From IMG/VR virus record IMGVR_UViG_3300047562_000521, positions 1-23,929 of that record: DNA of 23,929 bases; one strand, 5' to 3'. Under the pieces are notes generated by a model. The model did not search any database and was not told the origin of the DNA. It saw only the letters and a program-made list of their open reading frames with translations. This stretch comes from a virus. Below are positions 17,101-23,929 of the stretch, piece by piece; position 1 is the first letter of the stretch, and each line of letters begins with the position of its first letter. Position numbers and translations under genes: made by a program.

Positions 17101-17557
17101 CCCAGTTAGTATTCGTTGGATCATTCCAACGAATGTTTTGAGAAGATAAATTTCTACCGTTACTATCAATTAAATCTTCAGTCGTTGTAACTGATGTAAA
17201 TTTTAATAATCCTTTTGCTGCTATATTACGTTTTGCATTGTATGAAAGCATACGTGCAATACGTAAAACACTTTCTTTACGTTCTGCAAGTTCGATAAAA
17301 TTTTCACGTGATGCTAGATCAATACGGAAACTTAGACTTTGTCCTAAAAATGCTACTGCATCAATTAGAGCTAGATACTCCGAACTTTCAATATAGTCGT
17401 TGAAATCTTCAGGATAGTTTTCTCTTAGATACGTAATGATTACACGGCGAATGTTCTCAAAGTCGTAAGATTTAAAATCAGCATTACGAAACGTCTGATA
17501 GATTCTTTTCCAGTCTTCATTAAGTATTAAGTTGTTCTGTCTTGAAGTTGTGCTCAT
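14186..17557 (-). CDS. 6: Baseplate wedge protein gp6, 1123 aa (enlarged)
   Basis: gp6 forms the continuous ring at the inner baseplate of T4-like phages by linking neighbouring wedges. The N-terminal third is typical: NEDWKRIYQTFRNADFKSYD, YLRENYPEDFNDYIESSEY, ALIDAVAFLGQSLSFRIDLA, SRENFIELAERKESVLRIAR and MLSYNAKRN (residues ~15-110). The C-terminal ~130 residues (from ~995: FGASAPEKLQAQFKVV, then IINAVNQFFSVNNWDFGDRF and LSELSTYVVNSV) have the baseplate-J/gp6 dimerisation-type fold. T4 gp6 is 660 aa, so this protein carries about 460 extra residues, mostly between ~550 and ~990, including a segment with YLQPGANIKFVAPSGKAF and FGLRYDP. AGGAAT upstream of the ATG supports the start. The stop overlaps the next start by one base (TAATG). 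A weak late-type element lies 18 nt upstream. Confidence 0.9.
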   Translation of the reverse strand: MSTTSRQNNLILNEDWKRIYQTFRNADFKSYDFENIRRVIITYLRENYPEDFNDYIESSEYLALIDAVAFLGQSLSFRIDLASRENFIELAERKESVLRIARMLSYNAKRNIAAKGLLKFTSVTTTEDLIDSNGRNLSSQNIRWNDPTNTNWAEQFILVLNAAMSDNTEFGRSQGSAIVQSVPTEQYRFKSISDDVPIFSFTKSVAGRNMAFELLSTAFKDAEEIYEEAPTPGNQLGFVYRQDGQGPASNNTGFFLMFKQGSLELADFTIDVPTTNERVEVESQNINNNDVWLFAMSADGVQQSEWAKVSTLSGNNIAYNSVVGDLRDIYAVETRENDRIDLVFADGVYGNLPQGSFRTYYRVSNGLQYSITPNEMRGISISVPYVNKVGQRHTLSITLGLQYTVSSAAAAEDIDTIRQNAPAQYYTQNRMITGEDYNLAPLSTSQNILKVKAVNRTSSGISRNLDIIDASGKYSAVNVFATDGYIFKEEGERNLTFKFTNRTDIINFVKRYVEKVFDDTDVYNFYLTKFEKVLFTETTTVWEAVTNDVNIGTGYFKNSVDSSLLKVSNYATNNLKYLQPGANIKFVAPSGKAFKKGKLVDEDTTDPAQRSYLWTKVVNVVGDGTNAGRGPLTSGLGPVTFNDNIPSGAIARRIVPKFVTDIASSIETEIVNQAFSSLNFGLRYDPVSASWKIIQSQNIDLTSAFSLGKAGDTTSVNLDASWIVAFVKDNDRYVVRIRKLDYVFGSIDQNRFYFDKNEKAYNNVTGKLAKDTIRILGINTGSDGIESLISDYDFEVSDTIKYDDGYESTDDDGVIDNPEAFETIVGPDLDLNYLFFEEVKDEYGTSVYNLIDNSNDTILILPRESQAVLNNYDDGQLLYFYDANEDIVKSVNKTTNTLDLESSYKAVIGRRNIKFQYTHAASEDRRIDPSVTNIIDLFILTRSYDTDFRNYLAGFTTTEPQRPDSDSLRIDFGGGLNEIKAISDEIIYHPVQYKVLFGASAPEKLQAQFKVVKNPGKSINDNNLKVRIINAVNQFFSVNNWDFGDRFYLSELSTYVVNSVSPDVTNFVILPKQSNQVFGSLFEIQSKPDEIFVSGATVDDIEIVTSITAAEIRAGANSVVSNT

Positions 17558-17575
17558 TTGTTCATTCCTATAACG

Positions 17576-17583
17576 TATTTACC
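17576..17583 (-). promoter_or_regulatory. Possible weak late-type promoter before gp6
   Basis: The minus strand reads GGTAAATA in the 42-base gap between gp25 and gp6, ending 18 nt before the gp6 ATG. It keeps the TAAATA core of the T4 late element but not the first two positions. This is the longest gene gap inside the cluster. Function is uncertain, and the gp6 message may simply be read through from upstream. Confidence 0.25.
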
Positions 17584-17599
17584 ACTTATAATTAAGTGC

Positions 17600-18037
17600 T
17601 TAGTTAATTCTCTGGCTGTTTTTATCAAAGTCAAAACGCATCCTTTCATTTACATTAAACGGTATGTACGTTATATCTGCTTCAATTCTTATCCCCATTT
17701 CAGTAGTGTCTACTGATACTTGATTTACTACAATTCTTGGATCATAGTTAATAACATCTTGAACATCTTTAGCGATGATTTCTTTCGCTTCTTCTGTGAA
17801 CGGTTCAAAGATCATATCCCAGATAACCGTTCCAAAATTAGGATTCATTAGTTTTTCACCCTTACGAATATAAAAGTGATTAATAATATCCTGTTTTACA
17901 AGATCAAGATCGTATAATTTGTATCCATTCTTATTTTCTTTAGAACTAAATCCTTTATATTTGAAAGAGTCTGCAACATCGTCACCAACTGATGTCTTGT
18001 TAACTGCTACTCTAGTTTTATTATAAAGTTTTGCCAT
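17600..18037 (-). CDS. 25: Baseplate wedge protein gp25, 145 aa
   Basis: gp25 is the small, conserved wedge and sheath-initiator protein of contractile tails; it starts sheath polymerisation at the baseplate. The family pattern is clear in residues 30-135: LYDLDLVKQDIINHFYIRKG, then GEKLMNPNFGTVIWDMIFEP, then INYDPRIVVNQVSV at the position of the conserved E-P-R motif of the family. Here the motif reads D-P-R. The C-terminus gives the final beta strands (IEADITYIPFNVNERMRFDF). The length fits the family (T4 gp25 is 132 aa). GGAG lies eight bases upstream of the ATG. It sits 11 bases after gp5 and 42 bases before gp6, the usual order in marine T4-like phages. Confidence 0.93.
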   Translation of the reverse strand: MAKLYNKTRVAVNKTSVGDDVADSFKYKGFSSKENKNGYKLYDLDLVKQDIINHFYIRKGEKLMNPNFGTVIWDMIFEPFTEEAKEIIAKDVQDVINYDPRIVVNQVSVDTTEMGIRIEADITYIPFNVNERMRFDFDKNSQRIN

Positions 18038-18048
18038 AATTTACTCCT

Positions 18049-19743
18049 TTATTCTCCGGTACCTGAGGTTTCGCCATTTTCTCTATCTGTAGCACTCGGT
18101 GTAAAGAAACTTGGTGCTTGGTTTTCGTGCAACGGCCAAGGTTCGTGCATCGGTACACGTTTCATAATAGATTTAAATTTACCGCTTTGATATTTACTTG
18201 TCTCCCAACCCACAACAGGATTAGTAAACAAATTATCGTGGATGATAAGATCAGCAATGCTTTGTGCATTACTAGCCTGCCTTGCTTCTGGACCATTCAT
18301 ATGAATAGCGTCAGTGGCTGTTTCAATATGTTTAGCACCACTATATATTTCTGTGTTGATTCCTGCTGTTAGATATGTGTTTCTTCCTGTTTTTAAATCT
18401 AGAGTATCTCCTATTTGCCATCTAGCATTAGCAGCAACTTTAATATCAAGATCTCCCTCATTAAAACCTTCATTACCTCGACATTCAATAAATCCATTTT
18501 TCCCCATAAGCAATTTCATATCGTGTCGACTTTCTATTTGAATTCTTCCGGAAACTACTCCACCTTCGTCTTCGTTAGTATAGATAGGATTTCCGTCATC
18601 GTCTCGTTGATGTAAATTATTTTCTGATCCGTATGTGGCTGTTGCTTTAATATTAATGTTTCTACCTGCTTCCATATTGATATCTCTATCAGCACGAATG
18701 TTTAAATCATTTTCACTGTGAATACTAATACTATCTGCACCGTAAATATCAATCTTACCATTAGACGATAATTCAACCCAAGCCGTTCCTCTAGCATTAC
18801 CAATGTAAATCAAATCCTCACTATTGTGCATTAGAATTTGATGTCCGGTTCTAGTTCTTATTCTTGTATGTTCATTATAAGGAACATCGGGTAATCCTGA
18901 TTCTCCGCGTGTAGTATCTGCATATTGTACTGGGCCTGTAGCAGCAGAAGTTTTTCTTTGATATCGATCATCTCCATCATCGATGTAAAACTGAGTACCA
19001 CCTAATCTACTAATAGGAATTTCTGGTGACTGAGATTCTCTCGGTCCTATAGACATTCTCTTTGCACCGCTTCGATAGTCTAACGGACCCGGTGTTGATA
19101 TACCAAAAACAGTATTTGGTACTTGTCTTCTTGGAGTACTTGGAGATACTCCTCTTACATCATCTTCAAGTGTACCTTGTTCTAAAAATCTATCAGCAAT
19201 CGGATGAACCGGTTTTTTAATTTTTTCAGGATCTATTTCTTGTAATTGTCTGTTTAGAAGTTTGTTAATTTCTCCGGTAGGTAACGGTTGTGTTGTGTTA
19301 TATCTTTTTTTATCATCTGCTGTTAAATCTGTAACTGTAGTTCCTCCAATTGCAGGAGTCATCTGATTAGCAAATGTTGGTGGAATGCAGGCAAACCAAA
19401 AACCTAAAGCAGGATTTCCATCAACGAACATACACAACACAGTAACACCAACATCTGGTGGTACCATCCACATACCATAAGATTTCTGGGTGTCATTAAA
19501 ATCATCTCCGTTCATTCCTAACCCTTCATAAGGGGTATACCCAAAGAACGGAGAAGCATAATTTAATGTGTATGTTTGATTTTCCATACCAACTTCGTTA
19601 CCTTGATCTTTAAGTAAGGTAACTTTTAATCTTCCCATAAACATCGAATCCATCACACTGACTACTGTCGCCAAAAAGATTCCGTTACCTAATTTTCGGC
19701 TACCGATTGTACTTGATGCTGATAGTCTGTGTTGTTGTGCCAT
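18049..19743 (-). CDS. 5: gp5-like baseplate hub/needle protein without lysozyme domain, 564 aa
   Basis: gp5 is the trimeric central hub and spike that pierces the outer membrane. Residues ~20-135 form the OB-fold domain (GIFLATVVSVMDSMFMGRLK, then GMWMVPPDVGVTVLCMFVDG). The middle (~150-310) is a Pro/Arg/Asp-rich linker with NTVFGISTPGPLDYRSGAKR and a TRTGHQILMHNSED segment. The C-terminus is a VgrG-like beta-helix (~320-480) with short in-register repeats: GKIDIYGADSISIHSENDL, RADRDINMEAGRNINIKA, and later KTGRNTYLTAGINTEIYSGA. The tail contains MKRVPMHEPWPLHEN, a motif I know from marine phage gp5 proteins. T4 gp5 (575 aa) has a lysozyme domain between OB fold and helix; here no lysozyme-like catalytic pattern is visible. 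AGGATAA precedes the ATG. The ORF starts 8 bases after the 896-aa hub protein gene. Confidence 0.88.
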   Translation of the reverse strand: MAQQHRLSASSTIGSRKLGNGIFLATVVSVMDSMFMGRLKVTLLKDQGNEVGMENQTYTLNYASPFFGYTPYEGLGMNGDDFNDTQKSYGMWMVPPDVGVTVLCMFVDGNPALGFWFACIPPTFANQMTPAIGGTTVTDLTADDKKRYNTTQPLPTGEINKLLNRQLQEIDPEKIKKPVHPIADRFLEQGTLEDDVRGVSPSTPRRQVPNTVFGISTPGPLDYRSGAKRMSIGPRESQSPEIPISRLGGTQFYIDDGDDRYQRKTSAATGPVQYADTTRGESGLPDVPYNEHTRIRTRTGHQILMHNSEDLIYIGNARGTAWVELSSNGKIDIYGADSISIHSENDLNIRADRDINMEAGRNINIKATATYGSENNLHQRDDDGNPIYTNEDEGGVVSGRIQIESRHDMKLLMGKNGFIECRGNEGFNEGDLDIKVAANARWQIGDTLDLKTGRNTYLTAGINTEIYSGAKHIETATDAIHMNGPEARQASNAQSIADLIIHDNLFTNPVVGWETSKYQSGKFKSIMKRVPMHEPWPLHENQAPSFFTPSATDRENGETSGTGE

Positions 19744-19751
19744 TTGTTATC

Positions 19752-22442
19752 CTATGATTCGAATATTCTCAATGTGTTTCCTGCCGCATCTACTGTATCT
19801 ACGAAAGGTTTAGTTCTATCAATATTAAAGTTAACAAGTACACCGTTTGATTGGCGTCTTCTCTCAATTAATTCTGGTTGACTTTCTTTTTTAGGCGAAG
19901 TAGCAGGACCAGCCGGAAACTTGTTTTTAAAATCAGTTATCCAATTAAACACATTCGAGGCAGGTGCTTGTTCTGCTGAAACATTAGTCTTTGGTGGTTT
20001 TTCTTCTCCTACTGTTTTAGCAAGTGCAGTGTTCTTATCAACCGGAATATCTTTGCCTCCGAGATCTAATGCTTGTCCTTGCATTCTTAAGCATCGTAGT
20101 GTTTGTGTAAACTGTCCTTGATTGAACTTGCTTTCACACCTTACGACTTTGTAAATTCCTCCGAACGGACTTGCTTTAGACGCTGCTTCAAATTCGTATA
20201 CTCCTTTTTTCTCAGAAATATCTGTTGGTGTTCTAAAATTTATCATTATATAAACATCGCTGCCTTCATAGTTGGCTGTTCCGTCGTCTGTTATTTGTGA
20301 TTTGTCTGATGCTTTAGCGATATAATTTGAAATACCGCTGTCAACCATCCAATAAGGATCTCCTAAAATTTCTAAATCTAGAGAGATCATATCAGCAGAT
20401 CCGCCACTTAAGAACGCTTGTTGGAAGTTTTCAGCAATGCGTTGTTCAACTGTTGCTGTACCACTACCCCCAGTGTGAAGATTAAATCCTGTAGGTGATC
20501 GTTTTGATTTACTCTTACCAACTCTACTGGCTTGAACTACTTTTGATTTTTGTGTTCCGGTAGTAGTTGTGGTACTCTTAGGACTATTATCAACTGTACC
20601 GTTTTGGTTAGGTTTAGAATATGTAACGGTTTTAGATTCAGCAGAAGGGTTAGTTCCGGTGTAGAATAAATTATTAATCTTAATTTCAAATTTAAGAATG
20701 TCTGTATTTTGTCCGGTAAAAATATAATTGTATTCTTTAGCAATTAACTTTTTAAGTTCTCCATACCCCGGCGGAGGTGCAGCGGCGCTACCAAAAATAC
20801 TACAATGCACATAAAAAGGAACAACTCTAAAAGTATAGATTTTTGCAAAATCACCTATATCAGAATCATATTCTTTAAATCCTATTTGTATGTCAATTCT
20901 AAACCACTTGATGTAACCTTCAGGTGTTAGTGTTGAAGGATCTGAAATTGCTGTTTTAGCATATTGTGAACTTAGAATAACCTGAGTTATAATTTCTGTA
21001 AGTTTCTGTTTCTGAGCAAACTGAAATACTCTGTTCTTAGGATCTATACTAAACTTGTCTCGCAGAATTCTTCCAGTTTCTTTATCATACACATCACCTT
21101 CTTTAGCGAAAGGAAAGTTACCTCCATCTTTTACAGTAAAACCAAAATCAGACTCACCAATAGGATTATTTGTAAAATTCTGTCTAGTTAACTGACGTTC
21201 ACCGCCAAGTTTACTCGGAGGGGTAGCCTTAGGATCAAAGGTTGCTCCTTCATCTCTTGTTGTTGGTGGACCGTATAATTCAAACTGACTAGAGTCTTGA
21301 GGGAATTCAATATAAAATTCGTCAGGTATAGAATACATTTTCTGTTTCACATTTAATGCTTCAGAATCATTTAAAAGATTTTGTAAACTTTTTTTACCTG
21401 TAACAAGTAATTCTCTTACAGTTGCTTTAGAATTAGGATCTGGTGCGATAGAAATATCATTCCAGGCCATATCAACAATATCTGAATACCCTTGATGATT
21501 ATATGGAAACGCTTCAACTTGATACTTACTACCACTTTCATCAACTTCAAACTTAACTGATTTAAGTTTCATTACAAAGTATTTTGGTTTTACTGATGAT
21601 ATTTGTCTTGCGTCTTCGTTAAAACCTTTGAAATCTAATTTTAAAAGATAAGGAGCATCAAGATAGTTGATATATCCTGCCTTAACAGCACCTACTTGTA
21701 AAGACTGTAATAGCAATCCCATACTGAAAGGTTCGTAAATTGTAAAAGTAAAACCAATAGCATTTGTATTACCTGTTTTTTCGTTAGCAGATACGGTTGC
21801 CTTCATCTGGAAATCGTCAACATAGAACTCCGGTGTTCCTGATGCAGTGTCAACTCTGTATTTGTCTCCTCTACCACCTGAACTAAAAATAATTCCACTT
21901 TTTAATTTTTGTGTTTGTTTACTACCTTGATCGAAGTCGTGAACTGGAGGTCTTTCTATTGTGATGTTTTCACTCATACCTGCAAATTTAAGACCTTCAG
22001 TTCTATAAGATTGCGGATTATTAAATTGCCCTGGTGTTAGAACCGCCATCGTCCAGAGAGCGTTCATTGTAGCAAATTTTTCTAAAGGATTAGGAACTAC
22101 ACTTGGCAAAAAAGAATATGCAGGGCCGCTGTTGGTTCTTGTTTTATCAACCTTTGGTAATCCAGTTTTAACATCGATCTCGTTTATTGCTTTAGCAATA
22201 GAGTCTGCAAAAATTCCTGGCTTTGCTACTCCCTTCGGAATAGTAACAGGCGCAGGTGTTTTTGAAACGGCTGTGCCATCAGGTTTTTTATTTTGGAATT
22301 CGTTTAATTGTTCTTGTGATCCAAATATTCTGGCTTTCTTTCCATCAACAACTGTGTCAATGAAAGGTTGATTTCTATCTATGTTGAAGTTGACCGTATT
22401 ACCATCGCTCTGTATTCTACGTTCAATAAATTCAGCAGCCAT
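19752..22442 (-). CDS. VrlC-like putative baseplate hub protein with duplicated terminal motif, 896 aa
   Basis: Marine T4-like phages carry a large protein here, between gp53 and gp5, often named VrlC; it may replace T4 gp27 as the hub ring that joins tube and spike. Residues ~140-350 look like a hub barrel (NITIERPPVHDFDQGSKQTQ, YRVDTASGTPEFYVDDFQMK, YEPFSMGLLLQSL, DAPYLLKLDFKGF). A second globular part covers ~430-600. A Ser/Thr/Lys-rich linker (~602-655) leads to a C-terminal domain (~657-800) with SLDLEILGDPYWMVDSGI and GIYKVVRCESKFNQGQFTQT. Residues 4-42 and 857-896 are copies of one motif: E-x-I-E-R-R-x-Q-S-x-G, then VNFNIDR, PF-x-DTV and RIF-x-S. The second copy is the last 40 residues. 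The ribosome binding site AGGGG lies in the end of gp53, four bases separate the genes, and the start is well supported. The hub role is inferred from position and pattern. Confidence 0.75.
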   Translation of the reverse strand: MAAEFIERRIQSDGNTVNFNIDRNQPFIDTVVDGKKARIFGSQEQLNEFQNKKPDGTAVSKTPAPVTIPKGVAKPGIFADSIAKAINEIDVKTGLPKVDKTRTNSGPAYSFLPSVVPNPLEKFATMNALWTMAVLTPGQFNNPQSYRTEGLKFAGMSENITIERPPVHDFDQGSKQTQKLKSGIIFSSGGRGDKYRVDTASGTPEFYVDDFQMKATVSANEKTGNTNAIGFTFTIYEPFSMGLLLQSLQVGAVKAGYINYLDAPYLLKLDFKGFNEDARQISSVKPKYFVMKLKSVKFEVDESGSKYQVEAFPYNHQGYSDIVDMAWNDISIAPDPNSKATVRELLVTGKKSLQNLLNDSEALNVKQKMYSIPDEFYIEFPQDSSQFELYGPPTTRDEGATFDPKATPPSKLGGERQLTRQNFTNNPIGESDFGFTVKDGGNFPFAKEGDVYDKETGRILRDKFSIDPKNRVFQFAQKQKLTEIITQVILSSQYAKTAISDPSTLTPEGYIKWFRIDIQIGFKEYDSDIGDFAKIYTFRVVPFYVHCSIFGSAAAPPPGYGELKKLIAKEYNYIFTGQNTDILKFEIKINNLFYTGTNPSAESKTVTYSKPNQNGTVDNSPKSTTTTTGTQKSKVVQASRVGKSKSKRSPTGFNLHTGGSGTATVEQRIAENFQQAFLSGGSADMISLDLEILGDPYWMVDSGISNYIAKASDKSQITDDGTANYEGSDVYIMINFRTPTDISEKKGVYEFEAASKASPFGGIYKVVRCESKFNQGQFTQTLRCLRMQGQALDLGGKDIPVDKNTALAKTVGEEKPPKTNVSAEQAPASNVFNWITDFKNKFPAGPATSPKKESQPELIERRRQSNGVLVNFNIDRTKPFVDTVDAAGNTLRIFES

Positions 22443-22446
22443 ACTT

Positions 22447-22746
22447 CTATACCCCTAGAAATTTTCTTAAGTTTGAATCCTTGGGAATATAAATTTTTAC
22501 ACCTGGTTCAAAATCATATATCGGATCTTTTATTACTTCCATATTTCTTTGTACAAAAACCCACCACAAAGAAGGATCGCCATATAAATCGTAGGCCAAT
22601 AGATCAGGTCGATATTGATATTGATTTTCAATCGTGTAAAGAAAATCATCTCCTTCTGCAGGAACTGATCTAATGTTCAAAGTTTCCAGGTATAGATTAT
22701 TCGAAACGGTGGTGTAATAAGGTGAAGTTGTGCTATAATTTGCCAT
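22447..22746 (-). CDS. 53: Baseplate wedge protein gp53-like, 99 aa
   Basis: gp53 is a small wedge protein with a LysM-like fold that helps join wedges into the baseplate ring. Visible signature: FLYTIENQYQYRPDLLAYDL, then YGDPSLWWVFVQRN, then DPIYDFEPGVKIYIP. The Y-G-D-P-x-L-W-W and G-x-x-I-x-I-P elements are typical of LysM-type tail proteins. I chose the ATG at 22746, one base after the stop of the preceding gene, with AGGA ten bases upstream. The longer frame from 22794 would overlap the upstream gene by 47 bases, and its 16 extra residues (MQEERCNHQ...) do not resemble the family. The last codons hold the ribosome binding site of the next gene. Confidence 0.85.
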   Translation of the reverse strand: MANYSTTSPYYTTVSNNLYLETLNIRSVPAEGDDFLYTIENQYQYRPDLLAYDLYGDPSLWWVFVQRNMEVIKDPIYDFEPGVKIYIPKDSNLRKFLGV

Positions 22747-22747
22747 A

Positions 22748-23860
22748 TTATAAGTATCCTGAACCGCTTGGTGATTGCATCTTTCCTCTTGCAAAATTTT
22801 CTAAACTGAACTGTCTTAAATTTCTTCTGTTGTAGATCGGCTGAACTGTGATATTAATTGAGCTCTTAATAGGAACCCAAGTGCTAGTTTTAAACTTATC
22901 GCATTTTATATAATTGACATCTGTTGGAAAATCAACAGAAAAACTTTTTACAACTATAGGCACATTGTCAAAAACACTTCCGCCATAACCGCTTAAAAAA
23001 CAAATAGGTGGAGGATTACCTGCATTAATGCCTGTACCAAAAAACATTTTAGTAACTGTTCTGAAAAAAGTTGTTGCCGCTATCCAATATGCTGCTTCTG
23101 TTTCTGATTCAGCAGTAAACGTACCATTAATACTAATCTCGTCCACTTGTGAGTTCTTGTATGCTTGGAAAGGATAATTATTATGTGTTGGATCGATTTG
23201 TGTATAATTTGCTCTTGTTGATAGACTTACTTCAGGTAGATAAGGAAAAACAACTCCGCCTGTGTCTCTTAATAAATTAAACATATCGGAATTAAAGATT
23301 GACCAGTTTGTTTTTATTCTAACTCGCCAATCGTCTTTTGTTGAAGCATTTAATTGAATCGATTCACCCGTTGTGGTAAACAATTCTCCGCCTTTCGGAA
23401 TATTGGCACCACGTTTAATACTTACTATGTCATTAAGTATACCTGCTGCTGTTGAAATTTTTCCTGCGAATGCTTGTATTCCAGTTGCTAAATTTCCCCC
23501 AGTCAATTTACTTAATGTGGAGGTAATATCGCCTCCAAGATTGTTTAACGCATTTGCTGCACCAGAGGCTGCACTTTGTAATGCACCGATAGTATCTGAA
23601 GCAGATGATAATGAAGTATTGCCCAAAGGAGAAGAAATAGGATTGCCTAACGCTGATTTAAACCCTTCAAACCCTGAGGATGCTTGGTTCAACCCACTAC
23701 CTAATTCACCTGACAGTCTAGAAATTTTAGCGTCAAGTTCTTCTTTGGTAATTGACGAACTAGCAGAAGGTATGTTAGCACGAGCAACTTCTTGTGTAGC
23801 AACTATAGCACTATTAACAGAAGTTACTAGTTTTGCTATCGGATTTATGTTTAAACTCAT
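22748..23860 (-). CDS. 48: Baseplate tail-tube cap protein, gp48/gp54 family, 370 aa
   Basis: gp48 and its paralogue gp54 cap the hub and start tail tube polymerisation in T4-like phages. The N-terminal ~150 residues are Ser/Ala/Gly-rich and probably helical, partly low complexity (SLSSASDTIGALQSAASGAA). The conserved part starts near residue 178: DDWRVRIKTNWSIF, then VVFPYLPEVSLSTRANYTQI, NNYPFQAYKNSQVDEISING, AAYWIAATTFFRTVTKMFFG, PPPICFLSGYGGSVFDNVPI and FPTDVNYIKCD. I know this pattern from marine phage tube-cap proteins annotated as gp48; its paralogue gp54 is the alternative. It is the first gene of the block seen here, with a late-type promoter 27 bases upstream and AAGGAAA before the ATG. 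Confidence 0.8.
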   Translation of the reverse strand: MSLNINPIAKLVTSVNSAIVATQEVARANIPSASSSITKEELDAKISRLSGELGSGLNQASSGFEGFKSALGNPISSPLGNTSLSSASDTIGALQSAASGAANALNNLGGDITSTLSKLTGGNLATGIQAFAGKISTAAGILNDIVSIKRGANIPKGGELFTTTGESIQLNASTKDDWRVRIKTNWSIFNSDMFNLLRDTGGVVFPYLPEVSLSTRANYTQIDPTHNNYPFQAYKNSQVDEISINGTFTAESETEAAYWIAATTFFRTVTKMFFGTGINAGNPPPICFLSGYGGSVFDNVPIVVKSFSVDFPTDVNYIKCDKFKTSTWVPIKSSINITVQPIYNRRNLRQFSLENFARGKMQSPSGSGYL

Positions 23861-23929
23861 TTTGGTAATATTTCCTTATCTTTACTCTATTTATTTCTAG
23901 AATAATGTGCTATTATATTAAATATTAGG
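23861..23929 (-). promoter_or_regulatory. T4-late-type promoter and leader for the baseplate block
   Basis: The minus strand reads AATAAATA at 23895-23888, one mismatch from the T4 late consensus TATAAATA, ending 27 bases before the gp48 ATG. AAGGAAA follows at the right place for a ribosome binding site, though about 13 bases from the ATG. The spacing suits a short leader and independent late transcription starting here. The rest of the segment is very A+T-rich, with no ORF on the coding strand and no convincing terminator. The next upstream gene lies outside the window. Confidence 0.6.

Noticed and set aside
17558-17599. Small RNA or extra gene between gp25 and gp6
   Set aside because: The gap has only 42 bases, with a ribosome binding site and a weak promoter-like element, and no hairpin or ORF.
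18600-19350. Possible lysozyme domain in the gp5 linker
   Set aside because: The segment is Pro/Arg/Asp-rich with no Glu-Asp-Thr lysozyme pattern, and it is too irregular for an inserted enzyme domain.
22747-22794. Upstream extension of gp53 to the ATG at 22794
   Set aside because: It would overlap gp48 by 47 bases and adds 16 residues unlike the family. The ATG at 22746 has AGGA at good distance and directly follows the gp48 stop.
23373-23900. Plus-strand 175-codon open frame
   Set aside because: It lies opposite gp48, is rich in the amino acids expected from antisense reading of a Ser/Ala/Gly-rich region, and resembles no known protein.
23902-23916. Inverted repeat ATAAT-GTGCT-ATTAT as a possible terminator
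   Set aside because: The stem has only five A-T pairs, too weak for an intrinsic terminator, and no T-run follows.

Overview
The window is a block of tail and baseplate genes from a T4-like myovirus. All recognisable genes lie on the minus strand, so transcription runs from high to low coordinates. The DNA is strongly A+T-rich by eye. The products look like those of marine T4-like phages, meaning cyanophages and SAR11-type phages: a gp48-type tube cap, a small gp53, a large hub-like protein, a lysozyme-free gp5, gp25, gp6 and then a giant virion protein. That points to a marine, low-GC host, perhaps Prochlorococcus or an alphaproteobacterium such as Pelagibacter. The host assignment is inference. 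There is no bacterial gene, tRNA, mobile element or CRISPR array.

Layout in order of transcription. (1) 23861-23929 is a leader holding a T4-late-type promoter (AATAAATA on the minus strand). (2) 23860-22748 is a gp48/gp54-family tail tube cap. (3) 22746-22447 is a gp53-like wedge protein of 99 aa. (4) 22442-19752 is an 896-aa hub-like protein of the type called VrlC in cyanophages; it carries the same ~40-residue motif at both ends. (5) 19743-18049 is a gp5-like hub and needle protein without a lysozyme domain. (6) 18037-17600 is gp25. (7) 17557-14186 is gp6, far longer than in T4. (8) 14186-435 is one uninterrupted 4583-codon gene, 57% of the window. It encodes a mosaic virion protein with an N-terminal conserved region, six carbohydrate-binding-like W/Y modules, an FG-GAP-type beta-propeller, G-x-G-Y repeats and a C-terminal string of beta-sandwich repeats. 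(9) 427 to beyond the left edge is the start of another conserved virion protein, preceded by a second late-type promoter that overlaps the giant gene's stop codon.

The genes are packed almost without gaps (overlap of 1 nt, or gaps of 1-42 nt), as expected for one late operon. gp5 and the 896-aa protein should form the central hub, gp48 should cap it for tube growth, and gp53, gp25 and gp6 should form the wedges. The giant protein sits where T4 has gp7 and the later wedge and fibre genes, so it probably forms the outer baseplate and host-contact apparatus. The most unusual features are the carbohydrate-binding-like modules inserted inside other folds of the giant protein, with near-identical DNA at their cores, and the duplicated terminal motif of the 896-aa hub protein.
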